Translations under genes and position numbers: made by a program
Assembly: GCF_050003625.1 (NCBI RefSeq)
Contig: NC_134400.1
Span: 48,969,096 to 49,033,095 of the forward strand
Source: Haematobia irritans
Taxonomy: Eukaryota; Arthropoda; Insecta; Diptera; Muscidae
Direction of reading: 5' to 3'
Length of the DNA: 64,000 bases
Notes under the pieces: model-generated
Told to the model about the DNA's origin: nothing
The model's input: the letters and a program-made list of their open reading frames with translations, nothing else
Database searches by the model: none
In this document: piece by piece, positions 32,860 to 42,793 of the stretch
Position numbering within the stretch: position 1 is the first letter of the stretch
Layout: each line of letters begins with the position of its first letter

Positions 32860-35800
32860 TTATTTTTCTTTGTTGAACCAACCAGATTGTTCCAAAAACA
32901 TTAGCAGACTGCTTAAGTTAACGTTTTCCAGATCCGCCAGTAATCTGAAGCTATATGCTCCTAAAAGTTGCTTGCGCTTTACACAAAATGCAGGACACTC
33001 ACACAAGAGGTGTTTAATTGATTCTTTTTCCTCCGCATCATGACAGCTCATACAATAGTCATTATACTTCGCGCCAATAGTTTTTGCAAAATCTCCTATC
33101 AGGCAGCGACCCGTTATAGCAGATATCAGGAGTGATATCTGACGTCTCGAGAACATTAGCATATCTAGTGTGCGGTTTAAGTTGAAATGGGGCCATATTT
33201 GCTTGGTGTCGTTACAACCCTTGCAATTCTCCCATCGAACATTTGCCATCATAACAGCCTTCTCACGCAGCATGAGCTTGCAGGTAGCTAGGGGCATACC
33301 AACAAATTCTAGTTCCCCTGGAATATGTAAGGTAGTCCCTAGCCTTGCCAACTCATCGGCTTCGCAGTTCCCCGGTATGTTCCTATGGCCAGGCACCCAT
33401 ATTAGGTGAATATTGTACTGCTCAGCCATCTCATTGAGAGATTTGCGGCAATCGATGGCCGTTTTCGAGTTGAGGAACACAGAGTCCAAGGATTTTATTG
33501 CAGGTTGACTGTCTGAGTATATATTAATGCCCACATTTTTTGGAACATTACTTCTCAGCCAATTCGCCACCTCTCTTATTGCTAATATTTCAGCCTGAAA
33601 AACACTACAGTGATTAGGTAATCTTTTCGCTATTTGAAGTTCCAAATCATTAGAATATACTCCGAAACCCACTTGTCCATCCAATTTGGAGCCATCAGTG
33701 TAGAAATCTATATATTCTTTATTCCCCGGGGTCTGTGTGCATCACGCCTCACTGTTGGGGATTAGAGTCTCAAACTTTTTGTCGAAAAGTGGACTCGCCA
33801 AAGTGTAATCCACTACGTTAGGCACATCTGACATTGTTTTGAGGACAGAACTGTGACCGTAACCTTTTTCCGACCACAGCGATAGTTCGCGCAACCGCAC
33901 AGCCGTTGTTGCAGCTGACTGTTTGGCCAAAATGTCTAAAGGCAATAGATGCAGCATGACATTAAGGGAATTTTTTCCTGTCTTGCTGAATGCGCCTGAA
34001 ATACACAAACACGCCATACGCTGAACTTTATCTAAACCAGTCGGTTTCTGAAGTGCCGGCCACCAGACTACAACACCATATAGCATTATATGTCTAACCA
34101 CTGCCGTGTATAGCCAATGCACAATTTTTGGTTTTAGTCCCCACTTTTTTCCTATTGCCTTTTTGCACGAGTACAAAGCTACAGTTGCCTTCCTCGCCCT
34201 TTCTTCAATATTAAGCTTAAAGTTCAGCTTCCTGTCCAAAATAACGCCAAGGTATTTTGCACAATCACCAAAGGGAATTTCAATATCCCCTAAGGAAATA
34301 GGCCTAACCGTGGGAGTTTTGCGATCTTTGCAGTACATGACTAATTCTGTCTTTGCGGGATTTACCCCAAGACCATTATCTTTCGCCCATTTTTCAGTCA
34401 TCCGGAGGGCCCTCTGAATAATATCTCTGATTGTGGATGGGAATTTTCCCTGACTGCCAGAGCTACATCATCTGCGTATGCCACCACTTTTATCCTTTCT
34501 TTTTCTAGAGTAACCAGAAGGCTATTTATAGCAACATTCCAAAGAAGAGGTGATAGAACTCCTCCTTGGGGAGTGCCTCTGTTCACATACTTTTGTATGT
34601 TTGCTTGTCCTAGTGTGGCTGAAATACGTCTCTTCATTAGCAGTTCGTCTAACAGCCTGAGTATACATGGATCAACATTCAGAGTTGTCAGTCCATTTAA
34701 TATCGAGCTCGGATGGACATTATTGAACGCCCCTTCGATGTCTAGAAACGCCACGATTGTGTATTCTTTGACAGATAGTGAGCTTTCAATAAAGCTGACT
34801 AGTTCATGTAGTGCGGTCTCAGTAGACCTGCCCTTCGAGTATGCATGCTGTCGTTTCGAGAACAAACTTGAATCGATGCTAGTTCTAAGATAAATATCTA
34901 TCATCCTCTCCAGAGTCTTAAGTAGGAATGAGGATAAGCTGATTGGTCGGAAATCCTTCGCCCTCGAGTGAGAGGCTTTTCCCGCTTTAGGTATGAAAAC
35001 GACTTTTGTTTCCCTCCACTTTCCTGGGATATATGATAAGTTGATACATCCTTTATATATCACCGACAACCAGGGGATAATTTTGTCAGTTACAGCTTGT
35101 AACTCCGCCGGAGTAATTCCATCAGGTCCAGGGGATTTGAATGGTCCAAAGCTATTTAGCGCCCATCTTATTCTAGTTTCCGATACAATGTCCTCGACAG
35201 GAAACGACCGCTGAGCAACTGTGGCACCGCCAGTACATGGTTCAACCGTCTGATTTCCAGGAAAATGTGTGTCCAATAGTACCTCCAGCGTCTCCTCACT
35301 GGACGTTGTCCAATTGCCCTCCGATGTTTTAATGAAACCTGGAGCGGAGTTGGTGGATGCTAGAACCTTCCGTAGTCTGGAAGCCTCGGACGTATTCTCA
35401 ATACTGCTGCAGTAAGCATTCCAAGAGTTATGCTGAGCCTTTCTCAGTTCTCGCTTGTATCCTCTCAGATTCTTCTTGTAAGCGTTCCAGTCCTCAGGGG
35501 CTCTGGTAGACTTTGCCTCGTTAAAGAGCTTCCTGCACGATTTTCTCATATTACTTAATTCCGTAGACCACCATGGTGGTCGATTTTCCCCCTTGGCTTC
35601 CCTCTAGGGCATGCAGCTTTCAGTGAGATGTTGAAGGCCTTAGTAATCCGCTCCACTGCGTGTTCGATATCTTGCACATTTCTCATATTTGTCTCTGTTA
35701 TTTCCGGTATCATCATATTGAACGATTCCCTAAACCTATTCCAGTCAGCTTTCCTAACATTTGGCGGAAATATGATCTTGGTGATATGAACATCAAATTT

Positions 35801-36463
35801 GAAACTGATGTAGCGATGATCTGAGAAGCTGTGTTCACTTAAAACCTGCCACTCAGATATCATTTCATTCAGTTCTTTCGAGGCCAAGGTGATGTCCAAA
35901 ACCTCTTGCCTGTTTTTAGTGACAAAGGTTGGGGCATCTCCCTTATTGCAAACTACCAGATTAGTACGCAAAATAAACTCTATTAGCGACTCTCCCCTTG
36001 CATTAGTATCACTACTTCCCCATATACTATGATGTGCATTCGCATCGCATCCCATAATGAGTTTCGTCTTTGTTTTCCGTGACTCCTCCACTAAGGTCTT
36101 AACGGCATATGGAGGCATCTCCCTGTCATGTCCCATGTAGACCGAAGATACCCAATATTTGCATTTGGCTATTTCTAAACTTGCAACGACAGTGTCTGTA
36201 TTGCACATTGAGGGAAGCAGAAACAAATTGAGCTCGTTTTTAGCAATTATACAGGCTCGATTTACATCATTACCAGTATACTGCAATAGTTTGAACCCCG
36301 GAGTACTTAATTCACATATTTTGTTTTTGTAAACATATGGTTCTTGAATAAGAACTATATCTATGTCATCTTTCGTCAGGAGAACTTTTAAGGCAGCACA
36401 TGCAGCCTTACAATGATGAAGATTTATCTGGAGGATCCGTAGGACCATCGAGATTTTCAACAA
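32860..36463 (-). pseudogene. LINE ORF2: endonuclease, reverse transcriptase, RNase H, Cys/His tail (frameshifted)
   Basis: Frames 35555-36463 (endonuclease: LRILQINLHHCKAA, IQEPYV, CDANAHHSIWGS, SDHRYISF), 34398-35549 (RT fingers and palm, YADD near 34470), 33742-34401 (thumb) and 32860-33684 (RNase H: SDSQ, WVPGHRNIPGN, CEADELA). Breaks lie near 35560, 34410 and 33735. The C-terminal zinc motif is complete here (CMSCHDAEEKES...HLLCECPAFC), unlike copy 1. ORF2 starts at 36463 or 36445 and overlaps the ORF1 stop (36408), the usual layout for re-initiating LINEs. Confidence 0.9.
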
Positions 36464-37636
36464 CCGTCACATCAGCCGCTTCAATCGAGTCGTCAAGAAT
36501 GTCCTCTTCAGAGATATCGGTGACTCTCGCAATAACCATAGGTTCAACTTTGGTGAGTTCTGAGGCAGTAGAAGCCTCCTCACGCATACGGTATCTATCC
36601 ATGTCTTCAAATGTCTTGGTATCCCCCTCGACTTCGCAAGAGGATCCGCTTACTTCTGATTCAGACAGAGGCTTGTCCATTTCTGAATCCTTTAGCTGAT
36701 CGTTTTTATACACCTTCATTTGGATATAATGAAAGCCATAACATACACGGCCCTGGGACTTTGCTAGATGTGGCAAAGACTGAGTGTTCAATATAAACAC
36801 TGCATGCCGTCTTGGCCCATCCACTTCATCCAAACGGCCAACCTTCCAATCAGCTGTTGGAAGATCTGGATTGCATTGTTTCAGTCTATTTAAAATAGAT
36901 TCAGGGTCAGGAGGGTTTGCAGGTATCCACGCATGTGCTCTTGGTCTAGCCGGTATGTCTTTCTTCTCGACTAACTCTAGAGCAGCTCCTTCCCAAACTT
37001 CACCAATTAGTATCAGAGCAGCTTTAAAACATTCTATAGACCTCTGGTCCTCAAATGCGACTAGCTTAAATCGTCCTTGATACCAACCAGCCTCTTGGTG
37101 TCGAGGATCTGGGCCGGGAAACTTTTCCAGCACCTGTGAGTAGACGCCAGACAAAGCATTTTCAATTTCCCCCATTTTTGCTTTGGAACCATACCGTCCA
37201 ATGCTCCTTTATTAATGATAGCCATCACAAGGCTGTCTTTAGCAACTGAGGCAAACGATCGTTGATCCCTTTTGGAGGATGGCAGCTCATCCGGTGATCG
37301 TTCCCTTTTTCCAGCCTCAAGAATTCCTTGAGCCCATTTTAAGGAATCGCTTTGTTTAGCCGACAACGTGCTTCGGTCGACTGATCCTAATTTCTTTAGG
37401 ATAAACAAAGCATTTCTGCGTTCTTTGAATCTCTTTCGTGAGGGATTACCTCCTTTTGATGCCGTTACCTTGGAAAAGGTCCGACTTGTCAAATTGTCGC
37501 CACCTGTCGACCCGTCTACAGGTCGACTAATTGGGCCTAACTCTTGGTCATTGCCCAAATCTATAACTCCAGTCGATACTCGTCCACTGGGCCCTGAAGT
37601 TAGCAACCCAGTGGATGTCTTTGAATTTCTCTGCAT
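36408..37636 (-). pseudogene. LINE ORF1 (RNA-binding/gag-like), one frameshift
   Basis: Frames 37061-37636 and 36408-37175 overlap and belong to one protein; the switch lies near 37170 (MVPKQKWG versus KMGEIENALSGV). The N-terminus is Ser/Thr/Gly-rich, the centre is basic (RKRFKERRNALFILKK), and the C-terminal half (FKLVAFEDQRSIECFKAAL ... RPRAHAWIPANPPDPESIL) resembles the DUF4780-type domain of insect retroelement ORF1 proteins (memory). The acidic tail ends at 36408. No CCHC knuckles were seen. Confidence 0.75.
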
Positions 37637-37735
37637 GGTGGCCTAATATCCCACCACACTTGAAATTCGTAGTAGGTACTTATTACGATGATTTTATCCG
37701 CTATTAAAAAACACGTCCGTTCCGTTCGACGGTTG

Positions 37736-38029
37736 AAATTACATCTTGGAAAAGAATAAACGTTTATCACATAAAGTATATACTTTTCTTCCAAATACAC
37801 TTCCTTTCAACGAAAAGGAAATGAGAAATGAACTTTGTTTGTCTAAAATTTCGTTTGGGAGGAAAGAATTATTTTTTTGCGTGTACACGTGTTTCGTTAA
37901 GTCTCCTCTTCAAAACGAAATTTGCGGTTTCACTTACCGATATGATAGCAAAATATAGACTGATTAAGACAATGCAGGTGATAAAATGTGTTACCTCACT
38001 GCTTCTCAGTGAACGGCTTCGATGGACCA
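37736..38029 (-). other. BEL/Pao leader next to the 5' LTR
   Basis: Non-coding sequence between the LINE 5' end and the LTR. It includes a possible small repeat (37746-37890, TTTGTTTGTCTAAAATTTCG) also seen near 21735. Confidence 0.5.
38014..38029 (-). promoter_or_regulatory. Putative primer-binding site of the BEL/Pao element
   Basis: The minus strand directly after the LTR end (…TGCA) reads TGGTCCATCGAAGCCG. A PBS pairs with a tRNA 3' end (CCA) and so starts TGG, placed at or near the LTR. The tRNA species was not identified. Confidence 0.5.
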
Positions 38030-38574
38030 TGCACAAATTAGAGGAGGGTATCTTCCAAATCGGGGTTAGCAGGGGAGTGATGAGATCGAGAGCGCAGTGT
38101 GCTAGACGTCAATACATGGAACTCCCTATGAGTATTAGTGGACTGTATGACAAGTTAGTTAATCAGATTATTCCTCTCAGGAATGAGGAATAATAAGTTG
38201 AATTAATTAAGAAAGGAACACAAAGACAAAAATATAAAGAAAACCAAGAATGAGTGTAAGAAGTGATGTACAAATTCAGTTTTATTGAGAAGAGAACAAC
38301 GATTTGATGCTCACCTTAATGGATGTAAAAAAAGAGTGGGCAAATGCATGTAAGGTTCTACCCACTAAGCCTATGTTGCTAATTCTTGATTTATTAATAA
38401 TTCACAATAAGTTTAATTCGATAACTATTCAGCTAGATACAAAATTCACAATAGGGAAAAGTTACCCAACTGGACATACAACATAAGTACTTTTCTATTC
38501 AATTCATGGATACAAAAAATGTTGATGTACATTTAATAAAATAGAAAGTGAAAAAAAGGAATTTAATTTCAACA

Positions 38575-40328
38575 AGTATATACGGCCGTAAGTTCGGCCA
38601 GGCCGAATCTTATGTACCCTCCACCATGGATTGCGTAGAAACTTCTACGAAAGATTGTCATCCACAATCGAATTACTTGGGTTGTGGTATCTTAAAACTT
38701 CTTAACATCGTTTTCTAAATTGTGAGTTAACAAAAAAGTTATGTATATAAATAATTACGAATCGATATGGACTTTTTGCGCGGTACGTAGAGAGCCAGAA
38801 TTGAAAAATGGGGGTCACTTATATGGGGGCTATATACAATTATGAACTTGATATGGACCAATTTTTGTGTGATTGGAAATCGATTTATCTGAGGGATATA
38901 TATAACTATAGACCGATATGGACCTAGTTAGGCATGGTTGTTAACAACCATATACTAGCACTATGTACCAAATTTCAACTCACTCGGATGAAATTTGTTC
39001 CTCCAAGCGGCTCCAAAACCAAATCTCGGGATCGGTTAATATGGGGCTATATATGATTATGGACTGATATGGACCACTTTTGGCATGGTTGTTAAATATC
39101 ATATACTATCACCACGTACCAAATTTCAAGCAGATCGGATGAATTTTGCTTCTCCAAAAGGCACCGGAGGTCAAATCTGGGGATAGGTTTATATGGGGAC
39201 TATATATAATTATAGACCGATGTGGACCAATTTTTGCATGGTTGTAAGAGACCATATATTAACACCATGTACCAAATTTCAGCCGGATCGGATGAAATTT
39301 GCTTCTCCTAGAGGCCTCACAAGCCAAATTTGAGGGTCCGTTTATATGAGGGCTATACGTAAAAGTGGACCGATATGGCCCATTTACAATACCATCCGAC
39401 CTACATCAATAACAACTACTTGTGCCAAGTTTCAAGTCGATAGCTTGTTTCGTTCGGAAGTTTGCGTGATTGCAACAGACGGACGGACGGACGGACGGAC
39501 ATGCTCAGATCGACTCAGAATTTCACCACAACCCAGAATGTATATACTTTATGGGGTCTTAGAACAATATTTCGATGTGGGTGGTAGGATGGGCTATGGG
39601 GGAGGCTATGGATAGGATGGGCTATGGTGGAGGGTAGAGGTCTGCATCGAATAACTTTTCACTACATGTATGCAATTCGCTGTCGAATATAGTACATACA
39701 CTGTCTTTCTCCCAGAGCGCAAGTAGTGAAGTGAAGAGAACACTTGCTTGTCAAATACCACCAAGTACTTATCCGAAACAATATGTGTTCCGAAAAAAAG
39801 GAACAATAAAAATGTAAGTACTTGAGAAAAAGTACAACATGGATTCTCTTCACTTCACGTGGTACCACAAGTATTTCTCAGTTATATGCGAAGCAAAACT
39901 TTCCATTATTATTAATCATAGATATGTATGTATATCACATATTTCATATATTTATGTATGTCACACACTTACCTTAACGTTTGCCGTTCTTTATAACAAA
40001 CCCAAACATATATTATTGAGAGTAACTGTTTTTTTGTATTTCTGAAACTTCACGTGCTACATGGAGTACTCTATGAAGTTTTGTTTTCGCAACATACTCG
40101 ACGTGATCACTCTGAGTACACTTCAATAAGAGAGAAAGAGGAATATGTGTTTGTTGGTAGTGAAGACATCAGAGTAGCAACAAGAAGTTACTCGTGGCTT
40201 TTGGTGTTCATCAAAATGTGTACCAATAGTTTTGCGACTCTCTCAAATAGATGTACTCATGTAGCAAGTACACGTGTACTCTGCATTTACAAATGGAATT
40301 GTGCAGACCTCTAGTGGAGGGTATAAAA
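38575..40328 (-). repeat. Family B element (minus orientation) inside the 5' LTR
   Basis: Starts with the family terminus CAAGTATATACGGCCGTAAG and TTCGGCCAGGCCGAA hairpin, has 153-bp type monomers (38790-39360), CGGACGGACGG tract and the block AGTATATACTTTATGGGGTC, and ends GGAGGGTATAAAA at 40328. A MITE at 39635-40313 splits its terminal hairpin. Confidence 0.8.
39635..40313 (+). mobile_element. hAT-type MITE (679 bp) in the family B element
   Basis: Perfect 12-bp inverted termini TAGAGGTCTGCA / TGCAGACCTCTA with a perfect 8-bp target duplication GTGGAGGG (39627-39634, 40314-40321). The 8-bp duplication and this type of terminus are typical of hAT elements. No transposase ORF. Confidence 0.85.
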
Positions 40329-40354
40329 ATTAAGGACAAATTCAAATTTGTCCA

Positions 40355-42605
40355 GGTATTTTTGTGTAGTGCTCAATCTTCGTCCATTTTCTTTCAATCG
40401 TCTGAATCGCCAAGTTTGTGGGAACACTTGGAAACAGGGATACAACGTCAAAGGAGATTAAAATTTCGCCATCTTGTATCAACAGATTGTTCACTTTGGT
40501 CTTAAAGGCTATGGGTCTTTCACATTGTATTTCGAATCTTCCGTAATATTTTTTAATATGTTTACTATGTATTTACATAGATTATACGATGGCGAGTTAA
40601 TTGACGAGCAAATAGGTCGTAATGGTGTGCCCTCCTTGTGTATTTTTGGTAGTCCATAAATCATTGGCGCTATTGCGGTTCTACTGGTCAATTTGTTTTT
40701 CTCCTGTGCACTAATAATTTTAAGGTTAAATAGTTTATCCACTAATTTATTATTCTTTGTCTGAAGTCTCGAAGTTGGATCCACTTTTAATCGCTTATAC
40801 GTACACATATCGTGTACAATCTCCGTCATCTTTAAATCGTAGTCCATTTTGTTCATTGCCACTGTTTTCCCCCTTTGTCAGCACTTAGAATCAGAATGTC
40901 GTCATTCTCCTTTAAATATTTTCGTGTTTGTACCACTGTGTTTGTTATATATCTGTCTCTCATGCTCAGTTTTGGTTTACGCAAATGGTCATCTATTAAT
41001 GCTGTAAGCTTAGTTCTCGCCATCTCCTGTTCCTCTCTGCTCTCTATCGTCTGTATACAATCCTCTCCTTCTGCAATAGCTTGTAATCAGGGCTGCCAAT
41101 TTTGCCGATTTATCGGCATTTTGATTTTTTAATCACAAAATTGACAATTCCGATTTTTTTCGATTTTAACGATATTAACTCCGTTCATTAGAAACATAGT
41201 TTAGGGGGTTAAAGTTTTTACATTTTGAAGAAATATTAAAATATTAAAATAAATTTGAAAATCTTTGGTGGAAAATTCGGAAACAAAACATGAAGTACTT
41301 TGGCTTTTCGAGTTTTGTCAAAATTCGTGCAAATAATCATGATTCTTCCACCCTCCAAAGCAAACGTAGACAATTTTAAGCAAAAAACTAAAATTAGATG
41401 ATAGCTGGAGAGTAATTAATTGGAAGGAATATCCAGTTCCAAAAATAACCTAAAATGAAATAACTCAAGTTTTTTAATACCAAAATTGTTAATGATTTAC
41501 TCAGAATGTACAAAAGAAACTTTTACTAATTATGATAAAATTCAAGTACAGTATAAACAAATAATCACATATAGACATATCTATCGGAAACACCATAAAA
41601 AATCACCTATTTTTGAAAACACGGAACTTTTTCTTGAGTTTCAAAATATTTAATTTTTCAACAAAAAAAATGTTACTCAATTAATAACAATATTTTAGAA
41701 AAATAGATTTTTTATACAAAAATTACGAAATATTTTTGTTCAACTACAAAATTATTTTTATGTTATTTGCATACAAAACTGATTTCTTTATATTTTATTT
41801 AATTGAAATGCATAGTTGTGTACATTAATTTTCTGTTTTGTATATGAAATAAATACTTTTATTTTGTTTTTTCCAAAAAATATGTTGATTTTTATATTAT
41901 TTATATTGCCGATTTTTTGACGATTTTTAAAATGCAAGTGCCGATTATGACGATTTGTATCGAAAAAAGTGACGATTTTCTTGAATTTTTATTGGCAGCC
42001 CTGCTTGTAATAGTGGAAATTGTGTGTTGGTATGGGGGAGAGCGTGTCTGGGGCCTAGTGAGAGTATCCATTGTACCTCTCTCGGTATATCTTTCTCTGT
42101 CTTATTCACAAACTAATCGTTGTTAATGTTAAGTTGCTTATTGTTTTGTTGTTTGAGTGCTTGTAACTTTTTGATGTGTGTGTCTTTGTTCTTTTGAACT
42201 CTGCTGTTGTATAGAATGCTTTCACTCTCCAAGTATAGATTGACATCATCTTGTGTGAGAAGCTCAACTAATTGAGTTTGCGCGCAATCATTGTTTTGTT
42301 GATTTCCGTGTATTTTTTTGTGTTTATGCTCAATCAAAAGTTTTAAGAGTTTCATATGGAAATTATACGTGTGCTTTTGTAATGTTTCGTCAATATTTGG
42401 AGGGATAATTTTGTTTTTGTCTGTTTTGAAAATGGTATATGTGTGTTTGGTGGCACTTCTAATGCAATTTGGTATGATACCTGTTCGTTTGCATTTTATC
42501 AGAAATGTTACAGAAGATTTTAGATTTGCAGTCTGCTTTAGGATTTTTGAGAGCTTAACTGCAGTTTATGGGCCCCTCACCGAATTGCTTAAGATTAATA
42601 TATGT
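40355..42605 (-). pseudogene. Penelope-like element, N-terminal half through RT motif A
   Basis: Read on the minus strand from about 42600: a helical N-terminal region (LSKILKQTANLKSSV), MKLLKLLIEHKHKKIHG, KPKLSMRDRYITNTV, ILILSADKGG, then after a frameshift MDYDLKMTEIVHD, and the RT entry APMIYGLPKIHKEGTPLRPI followed by motif A FDVVSLFPSVP near 40410. It stops at HYTKIP where the LTR begins and is continued at 14103 (KDVFIDLVKF). A hAT-type MITE (41088-42003) splits it at FPLLQAIAEG without loss. Further frameshifts near 40870 and 40510. PLE proteins combine RT with a GIY-YIG nuclease. Confidence 0.85.
41088..42003 (+). mobile_element. hAT-type MITE (916 bp) in the PLE
   Basis: Inverted termini CAGGGCTGCCAAT / ATTGGCAGCCCTG and a perfect 8-bp target duplication CTTGTAAT (41080-41087, 42004-42011). 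Removing the element restores the PLE frame. The interior is AT-rich, with repeated GCCGATTTTT/CGATTTTTAA phrases near both ends and no transposase. Confidence 0.88.
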
Positions 42606-42789
42606 TGTGTCATTCGATGAGCTGATTCCAACAAAGTGACCCACACCCGGGGGAAGTACCCGGGTCTTGAGATATAGCCCTCCAAAGGTATCATATGAAA
42701 GCTTATTCAATGCACTATTATACGCAAAAAATATTTTTTTAATATTTAATTTAGTTTGGGAGATATAAATAAAAAAAAATTACCCTATT
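42606..42789. other. Possible PLE 5' flank, no feature
   Basis: Contains CACCCGGGGGAAGTACCCGGG, a short GC-rich imperfect palindrome, in an otherwise AT-rich stretch. No gene. Confidence 0.35.
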
Positions 42790-42793
42790 TTTT

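Larger units (their letters stand above)
32722..37735 (-). mobile_element. LINE (R1/LOA-type with RNase H), copy 2, near full length
   Basis: Both ORFs and UTRs are present on the minus strand. The 3' end (32722-32860) has the SINE-shared block (CAGTCCATTGTGATACCAC in reverse) and an (AGGTT)n tail. The 5' UTR lies at about 37637-37735. It is damaged by frameshifts in both ORFs. Compared with copy 1 it supplies the missing 5' half. The 5' boundary is approximate. Confidence 0.88.
14104..40354 (-). mobile_element. BEL/Pao LTR retrotransposon, ~26 kb including nested insertions
   Basis: Two direct LTR copies, a putative primer-binding site beginning TGG directly next to the 5' LTR, gag-protease-RT-RNase H-integrase in BEL/Pao order on the minus strand, and a 5-bp target duplication define one insertion into a PLE reverse transcriptase gene. 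The host reading frame (T-K-I-P / P-K-D-V-F) meets across it. Insertions inside: a MITE in gag (19619-19957), family B nest (23046-30930), tRNA-derived SINE sequences (32086-32168 and 32468-32695), LINE copy 2 (32722-37735), family B with MITE in the 5' LTR (38575-40328). Confidence 0.75.
38030..40354 (-). repeat. BEL/Pao 5' LTR, interrupted by a family B element
   Basis: The LTR is 38030-38574 plus 40329-40354. It matches the 3' LTR (14104-14620) and has the same ends (TGGACAAATTTG...TTTGTGCA). The break at 38574/40329 is the family B insertion: TTTAATTTCAA and AAATTAAGGACAAATT are contiguous in the other LTR. The plus-strand ORF 37828-38193 that overlaps it is not considered a gene. Confidence 0.8.
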
